Of a stretch of DNA of 64,000 bases, positions 19,103 through 27,124 are shown in pieces (within the stretch, counting starts at the first letter, position 1; each line of letters begins with the position of its first letter). A program made the translations under genes and the position numbers. Source of the DNA: an uncultured Aquimarina sp. (GTDB lineage Bacteria > Bacteroidota > Bacteroidia > Flavobacteriales > Flavobacteriaceae); the NCBI GenBank assembly GCA_947496705.1, contig CANMDW010000002.1, positions 620,001 to 684,000 of the forward strand, in the 5' to 3' direction. The notes below the pieces were generated by a model. It searched no databases. It was not told the DNA's origin and saw only the letters and a list, made by a program, of their open reading frames with translations.

Positions 19103-19846
19103 ATGCTAAAAATGAAAAGTAAGCAAATGATTTCAAATTTATATACTCGTTATGAGTCTATTTCCATAAAGTTTTGTTATTTTTTAGTTTTTAGTTTGCT
19201 GCTCTCCTGCGCAGAGAATACCACTAAAAAAGAAACCAATTCGTCAAAGGAACCCATTGAAAATAGCAGTATAACAACTAAAGACACTACCACTAAGACC
19301 ATTCTTTGCTTTGGGGATAGTTTGACGGCCGGCTATGGGCTAGATGACATCAACGAGGCATATCCTGCCCTACTTCAGTCTAAAATCGATTCTTTAGGTT
19401 TACCCTACACGGTCATCAATTCGGGACTCAGCGGAGAAACTACAGCAGGAGGAAGAAGCCGCATAGCATGGGTGCTCAATCAGCACGTTGATATCTTTAT
19501 TTTGGAGTTAGGCGGCAATGATGGATTGCGTGGGGTTCCCTTAACTGAAACCAGAGAGAACCTTCAGGCGATTATTGATGCGGTACGAAAGAAAAACCCT
19601 GAAACGACGATCATATTGGCTGGTATGCAGTTGCCTCCAAATATGGGACCTGAATATATCACTGAATTCAAAACAATTTTTCCTGATCTGGCCCGGAAAA
19701 ACGAGCTGGAACTGATCCCCTTTCTCTTAAAAGGAGTTGGTGGCATTGCAGCACTAAATCAGGCCGATGGCATCCACCCCACTACTGAAGGACAAAAGAT
19801 CCTTGCCAACAATGTGTGGGCCGTTTTGGAAAAGGTGGTACAGTAA
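19103..19846 (+). CDS. GDSL esterase/lipase, TesA-like lipoprotein
   Basis: A 247-aa SGNH hydrolase. Block I is G-D-S-L-T-A-G with Ser73, block II G-L-S-G-E-T-T-A-G, block III G-G-N-D-G, and block V D-G-I-H-P-T, giving the full Ser-Gly-Asn-His set. This is the TesA (acyl-CoA thioesterase I / arylesterase) pattern. The N-terminus has a signal sequence ending in L-L-L-S-C, so the protein is probably a lipoprotein. The true start may be the third ATG (M-I-S-N-L-Y, about 24 bp downstream), which would widen the very short gap to the divergent ATPase. The tesA/ybbA-ybbP divergent arrangement is conserved in E. coli. Confidence 0.9.
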   Translation: MLKMKSKQMISNLYTRYESISIKFCYFLVFSLLLSCAENTTKKETNSSKEPIENSSITTKDTTTKTILCFGDSLTAGYGLDDINEAYPALLQSKIDSLGLPYTVINSGLSGETTAGGRSRIAWVLNQHVDIFILELGGNDGLRGVPLTETRENLQAIIDAVRKKNPETTIILAGMQLPPNMGPEYITEFKTIFPDLARKNELELIPFLLKGVGGIAALNQADGIHPTTEGQKILANNVWAVLEKVVQ

Positions 19847-19979
19847 ACCACTCTGTACTTTCAGTGCCGAGATTTGATACGCAATAAATTGCCTACCCGA
19901 ATTTGGCAGTTAGACTTTTTGTTATTTGTTAAAAGTTATTGGGAAAGGATCCAGATGTTTAAGTCCATAAAAAAATAAC

Positions 19980-20151
19980 TGTATGTCCGCAATCACCCAT
20001 ATAAAGTATTTTCTTCTCCCTTTAGTCCCGATAGCTATCGGGAGGGGTCAAAAAGAAAATACAGAAAATTCCATTATTTACCCTTAACCCTAAAGGGAAT
20101 AACGGAATTTTCTATAATTTAAAAGATTACTTGAGTGATTGCGGACATACA
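19980..20151. mobile_element. MITE-like element with 17-bp terminal inverted repeats
   Basis: A 172-bp segment bounded by perfect inverted repeats TGTATGTCCGCAATCAC (19980-19996) and GTGATTGCGGACATACA (20135-20151). Inside are two hairpins. The first pairs GTATTTTCTT with AAGAAAATAC and contains the palindrome TCCCGATAGCTATCGGGA; the second pairs AGAAAATTCC with GGAATTTTCT and ends near 20114. Together they can fold into a cloverleaf. There is no coding content and no clear target-site duplication. It could instead be a structured RNA or terminator between the convergent genes. Confidence 0.6.
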
Positions 20152-20161
20152 TAAAAAATAA

Positions 20162-21628
20162 TTACCACATTAGCTTCAGACCCAAATTGACGAATCCTTC
20201 ACTTTTTTTCTGAGAGGAATCAAGGTTATAGCCTCCTTTAAGTGCAGGACCCAGTAAGATTTTATGTTGTTTATCCCCTATATTGCCCCGTAAATAAACA
20301 GTACCTCCTGTATAGAGGAATCCGCCGGGAACAAGTGGTTTCCCCTTGGCATCAAACATAGAAAAACCTCCTGTCATGTAGATACTAGCCTCCCAAATAT
20401 CACCTGTATACGTAAATTTGGTAGTCAGCCCTGTCTGCATAGAGCCAAAAGGTTTCTTTTTTTCATCTTCCTTTTTATACCCACCGGAACCTGCCAGATA
20501 CAGACCCGTGGTAAAACTAAAATTTTTGGATTTTATCAGCATATCTAAGAAATCAAATTGTAGCTTCATCCCGGCATCCAATTTTTCTTTGGCTGGACCA
20601 GATAAGGCGTTTTGCCATTTGATAAATAACCCCGTCTTCAAAGCAAGTTTCCAATGTTCTCCCCAGGGCGAACCCAATGGAACTTTTAAGCTCCCATCGG
20701 CACTAACTGCCCCACTGGCCCCCTTTTTGTCACCTTTCACACCGCCACCAACATTAATTTCTGTCTTCAACTTCTTTTTTTGTTTTTTAGATTCATCGGT
20801 ATGATCCGGACTTACTTGATTCTTATCCGGCGGAGCCGTCTGTTCAGCTTTAGCATCGTGTTGGCTGGTTAACCACTCACGGTAGCCTTCGGTATATTGC
20901 AGCCCTTCTCTATAGGGAACCCCGGTCTCCTGGCTATATTGCCGGGTAAGCTCTTCGTGCATAGTGGCCGTACTACCAAAATCGGGATCTCTTTGAATAT
21001 GATGTTGGGCGCTGTTTTGTTGTACAACGTGGGTAAGCTCGTGCACTAGTAACCGCTTCCCCTCTTGTCCCTTAGGATTATATTCTCCCTGGTTAAAATG
21101 AATATCATTTCCCACGGTAAAAGCTTTCGCCCCCAGCTCCCGGTTCATCTGAATAGACTTGCTCCCCGTATGAATCTTTACTCCGCTAAAATCTGTACCA
21201 AACTTCTGGCCCATCTCCCATTGGGTAGATTGGTCCATAGCACTACCACCGCCTTTGCTTGAGCTGATTTGACTTGCTAGTTCGCTACTGGCTTCTCCTT
21301 GTTTTTGGGGAAAATTGGCTTTGGTCGAATGAGTAGCATCCTTTTTTTGAGTAAAAGAAGATTGCAATGGGGTAATTTGCGAAGCAATGCTTTTGGTTTG
21401 CACAGAGGGACTTACTACCTGCGCTGCGATCTGATCGGCTTCTTGTTCGTATTGATCCCCGGATTGCCCGATAGCTAGTTTGCTTTGAATAGTATCTGGA
21501 GAGAAAAAGGGAGATGCGGTTTCATTAGTATTTGAAAAAAAAGTTCCCCCACTGTGCTCTCCAAAGAATGGTTTTGATATGTTTGATTTTGAACGTGATG
21601 ATTTCCTGATTCTTGATGTTGCTATCAT
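20162..21628 (-). CDS. eCIS-core (DUF4157) domain protein with beta-rich C-terminus
   Basis: A 488-aa protein without a signal peptide. The N-terminal ~130 residues are low-complexity, rich in Ser, Gln and Lys. Residues about 135-215 form the DUF4157/eCIS-core domain (F-G-T-D-F-S-G-V-K-I-H-T, then A-F-T-V-G-N-D-I-H-F), ending in a zinc-protease-like H-E-L-T-H motif. After a charged linker, the last ~180 residues are Gly-rich alternating beta strands closing with L-G-L-K-L-M-W, reminiscent of a barrel or pore. DUF4157 proteins often serve as cargo or effectors of contractile injection systems, but many stand alone, as this one does. Its function is not known. Confidence 0.8.
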   Translation of the reverse strand: MIATSRIRKSSRSKSNISKPFFGEHSGGTFFSNTNETASPFFSPDTIQSKLAIGQSGDQYEQEADQIAAQVVSPSVQTKSIASQITPLQSSFTQKKDATHSTKANFPQKQGEASSELASQISSSKGGGSAMDQSTQWEMGQKFGTDFSGVKIHTGSKSIQMNRELGAKAFTVGNDIHFNQGEYNPKGQEGKRLLVHELTHVVQQNSAQHHIQRDPDFGSTATMHEELTRQYSQETGVPYREGLQYTEGYREWLTSQHDAKAEQTAPPDKNQVSPDHTDESKKQKKKLKTEINVGGGVKGDKKGASGAVSADGSLKVPLGSPWGEHWKLALKTGLFIKWQNALSGPAKEKLDAGMKLQFDFLDMLIKSKNFSFTTGLYLAGSGGYKKEDEKKKPFGSMQTGLTTKFTYTGDIWEASIYMTGGFSMFDAKGKPLVPGGFLYTGGTVYLRGNIGDKQHKILLGPALKGGYNLDSSQKKSEGFVNLGLKLMW

Positions 21629-21697
21629 AATTTTAGTGCTTTAGTGTCTTTTTTTAGTAGTATCTAGCGGTTTTGTATATGTACCGTGGGTGTTATC

Positions 21698-23143
21698 TTA
21701 TGGCTTATGCGGGTGGTTGGCAGTAGTTTTTTTATAATAAAGCACCCAGCCTGTTATTACCAAAATAAATATCAGCAGGCAGGAAATCAATAAAAGGAAC
21801 CCGATTTCCGGTTCAAATCTTAACACTGTCGTAAACTCCACTCCTCCAAAACGGTTGGGAAGAAACTTCAGCAGTACGTAGCAAGTACTCAATGCGATTA
21901 TAGAACCACCTATTAACTTGAGCAAAGATTCTTTTTTCCCGGATCTTTTCCATTTTCTCCATATTGTCCACAGCAGCAGCAGCGGTATCATCCATAGAAC
22001 GATCATAATAATTCCGGTAAGGTGAGCATGAGATGGCGGCGACATTCCCAGGCTTATACTGATCGGTCCATAGCACAATGGATCGGTACTGTTGAGCCCA
22101 TAGGTGCTTCGGGTATTCGCCAATACGGAAATACCCAGGTCCATTGATGGGATCAGGAACATACTGGAATTCATCCCGGCATTATTTCCTCCATGCCATA
22201 GGACTTCAACTTCTTTTTCTGAAGTTTTTAGTGACCGCCTGCTCCAGCCAGCATAGCCGTATCGATTTCCACGAGTTGGACTGTCTTCAAATATTGTTTG
22301 ATAACTCCTCGAGGAAATCAAAGTCGTATCTCTTGTCATCATTGCCTTTAAATATTTCTGCATATCCTGTACACTGGCATACAAACCTCCTTGTGCCACA
22401 TGTAACCTGGAAAGTTTATTTTTATACGCGTATGGAAGTCCGAAGACATATACATGGGGGAAGGCTGAATTGTTTGAGGGATAAAATCCTGAGTCATTCA
22501 TTTCCAGCCGCCGCAAAATGTTTGTCGTGACATATTCCTCGTACGGTAGTTTCGAAAGGTGCTCGATAAGCAATCCAAGGATCTGGTAATTGGCGTTGGA
22601 GTATTCAAAATGGTCTCCCGGATTATGTTTGAGGGTGAGGTTTTTATGATCCTGTACCACTACATTCAATGCGTCCGGTTCATCGTAGTCGGAAGCCGCC
22701 GTTCTGTTACCTTGAACAGTAGTAAACCCGCTGTTGTGGTTGAGCAAGTGCTGTATGGTTATTTGATCTGAAAGTGCCTTGTTTTTTGTTCTGTACTCGG
22801 GCAAGTGTTTCACCACTGGATCATCTAAATTCAACTTTCCTAGTTCAGCCAACTGAAAGATTGCTATTGCTGTAAATGATTTTGTCATCGAAGCAACCTG
22901 GAAAGGAGTATTTTTGTTCACAGGAGTTCCCGAATCCCTGGTTTTACCAAAACCTTTGGTCAATAACTCTTTTTCGGAATTACATATAGTCAATGCGCTT
23001 CCTACAACCTTGTTTTCCTCCATGGTCTGGATAACGAATTCCTCAATTTTTATTATATCAACTTCATTTTGCGCATTCAGATTACCTAATGACAAAGCTA
23101 TTGATATGGTCAGAAATATAATTTTCAAATAGGTTGTTCTCAT
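21698..23143 (-). CDS. serine hydrolase (beta-lactamase family) with C-terminal membrane segments
   Basis: About 481 aa from the ATG at 23143 (M-R-T-T-Y-L), which gives a clean signal peptide ending near L-N-A-Q. An ATG eight codons upstream is less likely. The class C-type hydrolase domain has S-M-T-K (SxxK) about 25 residues into the core, Y-S-N in F-E-Y-S-N-A-N, and H-G-G-N-N-A-G. After it come three hydrophobic segments (roughly the last 120 residues, including L-L-L-L-W and L-L-L-I-S-C-L-L-I-F), so the catalytic domain is tethered to the membrane facing the periplasm. The substrate is unknown. Confidence 0.86.
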   Translation of the reverse strand: MRTTYLKIIFLTISIALSLGNLNAQNEVDIIKIEEFVIQTMEENKVVGSALTICNSEKELLTKGFGKTRDSGTPVNKNTPFQVASMTKSFTAIAIFQLAELGKLNLDDPVVKHLPEYRTKNKALSDQITIQHLLNHNSGFTTVQGNRTAASDYDEPDALNVVVQDHKNLTLKHNPGDHFEYSNANYQILGLLIEHLSKLPYEEYVTTNILRRLEMNDSGFYPSNNSAFPHVYVFGLPYAYKNKLSRLHVAQGGLYASVQDMQKYLKAMMTRDTTLISSRSYQTIFEDSPTRGNRYGYAGWSRRSLKTSEKEVEVLWHGGNNAGMNSSMFLIPSMDLGISVLANTRSTYGLNSTDPLCYGPISISLGMSPPSHAHLTGIIMIVLWMIPLLLLWTIWRKWKRSGKKESLLKLIGGSIIALSTCYVLLKFLPNRFGGVEFTTVLRFEPEIGFLLLISCLLIFILVITGWVLYYKKTTANHPHKP

Positions 23144-23167
23144 AATTTCTTGAATTACTGTCAACAA

Positions 23168-23515
23168 TGGTATAAATAGCTATTGCTATTATATTCTTCT
23201 TTATAGTCAATTAATAATAGATTTATTACACTTTAGCTCATAAACAAACAACCCCATATCCACAATATATGGATATGGGGTTGTTGATCTTTTACGTTGG
23301 CTATAAGATACCAAAAAAATATTAAAACCTAACATGTAAATAGTTAAATCAATGTACGGTTAAAATAAAAGACTGTTTTTATGAGAACCTGATGATCTAC
23401 AGCAGTCCTTGTTTATCACGAATTGGTAGATGAAAAACTTTTGTTGGTAGATTACATTTTTACTTAGCTTTCCAATACTATAATTTAGTAATAAACATTA
23501 AAATACTATTAGGTT
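23168..23515. other. intergenic region with a strong hairpin
   Basis: Upstream region of two divergent genes. It contains a very stable hairpin at 23249-23283 (listed separately). The rest is AT-rich, with no recognisable gene or repeat. Confidence 0.4.
23249..23283. terminator. hairpin in divergent intergenic region
   Basis: Perfect 14-bp inverted repeat CAACCCCATATCCA / TGGATATGGGGTTG with a 7-nt loop. It lies upstream of genes on both sides, so it is not an ordinary end-of-gene terminator. It may be a palindromic insertion, an attenuator or an operator. Confidence 0.45.
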
Positions 23516-23929
23516 ATGAAATTTTTTATGACAACACTTATAATCGGTCTTTTTATGTCCGGCTTTGGAAGCACACAAGTACAGGAAACAAATCCAGAAA
23601 TTGAGCATCAAAATAAAGTTCAGGAATCATCAAATCCTATTATCGGAACCTGGGAAATGGCTATCAATGCTCCAGGAGGTAAGGACACGGGCATACTTAC
23701 ATTTTATGATGACAGTGGAAAATTAAAGGTAAAAAACGATAAAGGTTCATATCATGTGAGTGGTAGTGGTAGCAATTACAACTGGCAAATGACCAAAGAA
23801 ACACCAATGGGAGCCATGGATTTTAAAGTAAATACCACGATCGATGGTAATAAAATGAGTGGTACCATGGAAATGATCTCGGGAATGGCAGCAGGAAGAA
23901 AGGTGGACTTTACGGCATCCAGGAAATGA
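23516..23929 (+). CDS. small exported protein of unknown function
   Basis: A 137-aa protein with a signal peptide (hydrophobic core M-T-T-L-I-I-G-L-F-M-S-G). The mature part begins with an I-G-T-W-E-M segment and continues as short beta strands (T-G-I-L-T-F-Y-D, K-L-K-V-K, G-S-Y-H-V, M-D-F-K-V, M-S-G-T-M-E-M). This matches a small lipocalin-like or beta-barrel domain, but no family could be named. A good intrinsic terminator follows at 24027, so it is a single-gene unit. Confidence 0.7.
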   Translation: MKFFMTTLIIGLFMSGFGSTQVQETNPEIEHQNKVQESSNPIIGTWEMAINAPGGKDTGILTFYDDSGKLKVKNDKGSYHVSGSGSNYNWQMTKETPMGAMDFKVNTTIDGNKMSGTMEMISGMAAGRKVDFTASRK

Positions 23930-24235
23930 TTTTAGTTTATTTTATCATAAAATTTGGTAGTGTCCAATAAATATTGTTAATATACATGGGGTAGGCTACA
24001 AACTTGAAGTTATTGATTAATAATATTGAGTCGATTAATCGTTTTAATCGACTCATTTTATATAATTTCCCACCATTAATTTTCCCGTATACTCTTATTC
24101 TTTCCATCGATTGATTATACTTCTCTCCTGATATTTTTCTATAATATTTTTACTTTTAGGTTTGTTATTGCCTGATTTTTTATGAGTCATTGTACTTAAT
24201 CTTGAAATAAAACTCATACCTCTAATTTTAAAATA
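23930..24235. other. convergent intergenic region
   Basis: Contains the terminator at 24027-24055. Nothing else is recognisable. Confidence 0.4.
24027..24055 (+). terminator. intrinsic terminator after the small exported protein
   Basis: Perfect 12-bp inverted repeat TGAGTCGATTAA / TTAATCGACTCA with a 5-nt loop, followed by TTTTA. It lies about 100 bp past the stop codon, between convergent genes, and could serve both. Confidence 0.75.
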
Positions 24236-24601
24236 TTATTTAATATCAATTTCACCTGCTCTCAGAGCATCCTCAAATAGAACAGTTACGCTGGGAAACC
24301 TGTTAAAGAAATTTCTACCATTCTTCCTTTTTACCCTTATTTTGGTTGCATCATTCTTTGTTTTCTTCACTTTGGTAACGATGACTTGCTCACCATCTAA
24401 CGCCTTCATATTTAAAATCCCACCCCGTTTTATTATGAAATTCTCTGGCGGAAATTTCACATATTTATATTTTCCAGATGAGGGCTCATTTAATTCAATA
24501 GTATCTCCAACTTGAATAGTTGGTGTTTCACCTGAAGCATATTGTGCCTGTGCGCTTATCATCCCAAAAGTGATCATACTTGCTATTATATATTTTTTCA
24601 T
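24236..24601 (-). CDS. small exported protein, paralogue of next gene
   Basis: A 121-aa protein with a signal peptide (M-I-T-F-G-M-I-S-A-Q-A-Q). The mature part has the pattern Y-K-Y-V-K-F-P-P-E-N-F-I-I-K-R-G-G, V-I-V-T-K-V-K-K-T-K-N and F-F-N-R-F-P-S-V-T-V. The next gene, 11 bp away, repeats these features (V-V-V-T-K-V-K-T-T-K-N, F-F-N-S-L-P-S-V-T), so the two arose by tandem duplication. The family is not recognised. The many Lys/Arg residues suggest a basic surface-binding protein. Confidence 0.7.
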   Translation of the reverse strand: MKKYIIASMITFGMISAQAQYASGETPTIQVGDTIELNEPSSGKYKYVKFPPENFIIKRGGILNMKALDGEQVIVTKVKKTKNDATKIRVKRKNGRNFFNRFPSVTVLFEDALRAGEIDIK

Positions 24602-24612
24602 AATTTCTAAAT

Positions 24613-24882
24613 TTAATGGTTTTGTTTTATATATAATACATTAATTTCATTTGCAACCAACGCTTTTTCTAAATCAATGGTAACGCTTGGTAAAGAATTA
24701 AAAAATCGTTTACTGTCTTTTTGTTTTACAATAATCTTCGTTATACTATTTTTTGTTGTTTTCACTTTGGTTACCACAACTTCTTTACCTAGAATTGTTT
24801 TGTAATCAACGATTCTGCCTCTTTTCATAATAAAGTTCGCCTTCGGAAATTTAATATGCTCATACAAATTTCCAGTCAGCAT
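24613..24882 (-). CDS. paralogue of the exported protein, lacking a signal peptide
   Basis: An 89-aa protein aligned over its full length with residues ~45-121 of the downstream paralogue. It lacks the signal peptide and first ~40 residues, and an in-frame stop lies one codon before the ATG (TAA-GCG-ATG), so the 5' end is not merely mis-called. It may be a decaying duplicate. A different short frame (ending ...N-A-L-K-V-R-stop at about 24890) precedes it and looks like another remnant. Probably co-transcribed with the downstream copy. Confidence 0.5.
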   Translation of the reverse strand: MLTGNLYEHIKFPKANFIMKRGRIVDYKTILGKEVVVTKVKTTKNSITKIIVKQKDSKRFFNSLPSVTIDLEKALVANEINVLYIKQNH

Positions 24883-25077
24883 CGCTTAGCGAACTTTTAA
24901 AGCATTCTCGGTATTATTCATCATAATTTTAAACCACTTCATTGTATAATCATTGTCGAGAGCATTTTTACTTAAATCTATTATATGTATCCTTCAGTTT
25001 TAGGGAAGGCTATCGTAGATATGCACTTTGACAAATTGTTATACTTATTACTTTAAATGAGTACCACGTGAAATTTA

Positions 25078-26388
25078 TTAATTTTGAAATTCAATTTCAG
25101 GATTATTTCTCATTAGTCTTTCTAAGTTTTGATCTTTATCTATTAAATAATAAGTGTCATTATTCTGAAGTATTACCCCAACTCCATTATTGAAGTTTTT
25201 TGCTTTTTTAAAAGTTGCCAAAATTACTATATCACCTTTCATATTAATGTAACCATACCTATCAGAATACTTACCATTGTCTCTGTATCTTCGCTGTTTA
25301 TATACAGCTAAGCCTTCTGAGAATGGATGAATATAATCTATGAATTTAGAATTAATAATGATTTCATTTTCAGAATTTATACAGATCCATTTTTTTTCTT
25401 TTAATACAGAGGCCAATCCTTCAGAAAAATAAATAGCATTGTCATAGATTAAAGGTATAATTAATATACCCTTTTCATTAATAAACCCAAATTTTTTATC
25501 AATAGAAACATATGCAAATCCTTCATTAAAACATCCTATTTCATCATAAATAGGTTCTACTATTATCTCTAAACTCTCATCTAAAACTCCAACTTTATTG
25601 TTCTTTTTGATATAATAGATTTCTGAACTCGACTTTACTTGCGAAGAACTATTTTTACTTTTAAATACCGACCTGTAACTAATTTTATCATATTCTGGTT
25701 TAATCATAAGCTCCCCAAACCGATTAATTATTCCATACTTTTCATTAATTCGAACAATTGCCTTTTCTTTATTGAAATTCGAAGCATACTCATAAATTGG
25801 TTTAATTACTTCTTTTCCATTATGATCTACATAACCATATTTTTCATTTTTTTCAAAGACGTGAATATTAGAGTCAAAATTGCCGCTAATGAAATTAGAT
25901 TTTATTTTTGTTTCACCAACATTGTTAAGCAAATTATATTCGATTAATTCTTTTATAATGATAAAAGAATTTCCATTGTTAGTAATTATAATTTCATCAT
26001 CAAATGTATTATATATAGGTTTTAAAACTTCCTTATTATCAATATTAATCAGACCAGATTTTCCTGTACTAATTGAGGAGAATTTGAATATATTTTTTGA
26101 GTTAGTATAACTTAAAAAATCATATATCGGAGGTATTATATAATTTTCACTAATATCAAATACTCCATATTTTCCGTTTAACTCAAAAATGGAATATTTT
26201 CCTCTAAACTTTTTCTCGAATCCTCCTAATCCCTCATCATAGATTGGTTTTATTACAACTTCAAAATTATTATTCACATAACCATATTTACCATCTTTTT
26301 CGTAGATATATACATTTTCATTTGATTGTGAATAAATAGTTATAGTATTTATTAATATAAATATTAGTTTAAATATTGTTTTCATCAT
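25078..26388 (-). CDS. WG-repeat protein, exported
   Basis: A 436-aa protein with a signal peptide (M-K-T-I-F-K-L-I-F-I-L-I-N-T-I). The rest is a string of about ten WG-type repeats of 35-50 residues, each built on K-Y-G-Y/F-V/I-N, then I-K/I-P-I-Y-D, then F-x-E-G-L-A (for example K-Y-G-Y-V-D-H-N-G-K, K-F-G-F-I-N-E-K-G, R-Y-G-Y-I-N-M-K-G). WG repeats are beta-hairpin modules found in surface and secreted bacterial proteins; the ligand is unknown. It is unusually AT-rich. It sits beside the broken transposase. Confidence 0.85.
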   Translation of the reverse strand: MMKTIFKLIFILINTITIYSQSNENVYIYEKDGKYGYVNNNFEVVIKPIYDEGLGGFEKKFRGKYSIFELNGKYGVFDISENYIIPPIYDFLSYTNSKNIFKFSSISTGKSGLINIDNKEVLKPIYNTFDDEIIITNNGNSFIIIKELIEYNLLNNVGETKIKSNFISGNFDSNIHVFEKNEKYGYVDHNGKEVIKPIYEYASNFNKEKAIVRINEKYGIINRFGELMIKPEYDKISYRSVFKSKNSSSQVKSSSEIYYIKKNNKVGVLDESLEIIVEPIYDEIGCFNEGFAYVSIDKKFGFINEKGILIIPLIYDNAIYFSEGLASVLKEKKWICINSENEIIINSKFIDYIHPFSEGLAVYKQRRYRDNGKYSDRYGYINMKGDIVILATFKKAKNFNNGVGVILQNNDTYYLIDKDQNLERLMRNNPEIEFQN

Positions 26389-26560
26389 TTTAAATTAAGT
26401 AAAATAAATGGAATAAAAGACCTGTTCTTTATTTCCTGTGTATTTTTTTATTATCTAATCGGTTATTTGAACTTTTTCAATTAAAATTATCTGGTTAACC
26501 ATTTTAACAAACCTTCTACCCCACCAAAAATTATAACTGAAATTAAAGCTATCATATATC

Positions 26561-26583
26561 CACTCCGCAAAGTCTCCCGAATT
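26561..26583. repeat. REP-like repeat, family B, flanking the transposase relic
   Basis: TCCGCAAAGTCTCCCGAAT is, on the other strand, ATTCGGGAGACTTTGCGGA. This matches TCGGGAGGCTTTGCGGAG at 27071 and TCAGGAGATTTTGCAGAG at 32938. It lies 12 bp past the relic's stop codon, in inverted orientation relative to the copy on the other side. Confidence 0.7.
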
Positions 26584-26594
26584 TGAGGAAATAC

Positions 26595-27044
26595 TCACCA
26601 ATACATACTTTCAGTAAAAGCTGACGATTTTAATACATCAATTACTGGATTATCCGCTTTTAGTATAGGTAAAAGTCCCGACGCACTTGAATATACATAA
26701 TCCGATGCTTTAGCAACGATCCCAGATCGCACAGGGTTTAAATGTATATAATCTAACTTTGACCAGAGAAATTTGTTAGAGTATATTTCCTCTGTATGAT
26801 TTCCATATTGCCAAAACTGATAATTTTTATTTCTGCTATGACTTTTGGTAGCTAATTTGAATCGCTCCAACATCCACTCTCTTCTGCTTTCAGATTCGTT
26901 TTGGATTTTATCTAAGATTGTTTTAGCAGTAAACTTTTTGAAATCTCTTATTCAATCAGACAAGTTTTCCTGTGTAGCCTGTACAATAAAATGTATATGA
27001 TTACTCATAATTACATAACCATATACTATACCTATTGTTTTAAC
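26595..27044 (-). pseudogene. REP-associated tyrosine transposase (RAYT), broken
   Basis: An open frame from 27044 to the stop at 26595 encodes the Y1/HUH core: V-I-M-S-N-H-I-H-F-I-V (the HUH motif), then F-W-Q-Y-G-N-H, and Y-I-H-L-N-P-V-R-S-G-I-V with the tyrosine-bearing helix and D-Y-V-Y-S-S-A. It is broken twice. A TGA (26952-26954) interrupts the frame at L-S-D-stop-I-R-D-F, and the first ~60-70 residues of a normal RAYT are absent, with a stop at 27045-27047. The 92-aa frame from 26873 alone cannot be active. Its flanks carry inverted REP-like sequences, as expected of a RAYT locus. Confidence 0.85.
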
Positions 27045-27060
27045 TTATCGTCTTTGTGTA

Positions 27061-27099
27061 TTCTGTGAAGTCGGGAGGCTTTGCGGAGCTGATCCACTG
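27061..27099. repeat. REP-like repeat, family B, other flank of the relic
   Basis: CTGTGAAGTCGGGAGGC followed by TTTGCGGAGC forms the same imperfect hairpin (CTGYGAA / TTYGCRG) as the second half of the 78-bp repeats at 32883 and 35261, and is the inverse of the copy at 26561. Confidence 0.7.
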
Positions 27100-27124
27100 G
27101 ATAACGTTTGGGCTAAACTGCGTT

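Noticed and set aside
20418..20804. 128-aa plus-strand open frame
   Set aside because: Antisense to the eCIS-core gene; no recognisable features and no ribosome-binding site.
22144..22530. 128-aa plus-strand open frame
   Set aside because: Antisense to the membrane serine hydrolase, whose family motifs are intact.
26595..26873. intact 92-aa transposase gene
   Set aside because: The frame continues upstream across an in-frame TGA to the HUH motif, so the short frame is only the tail of a broken gene.
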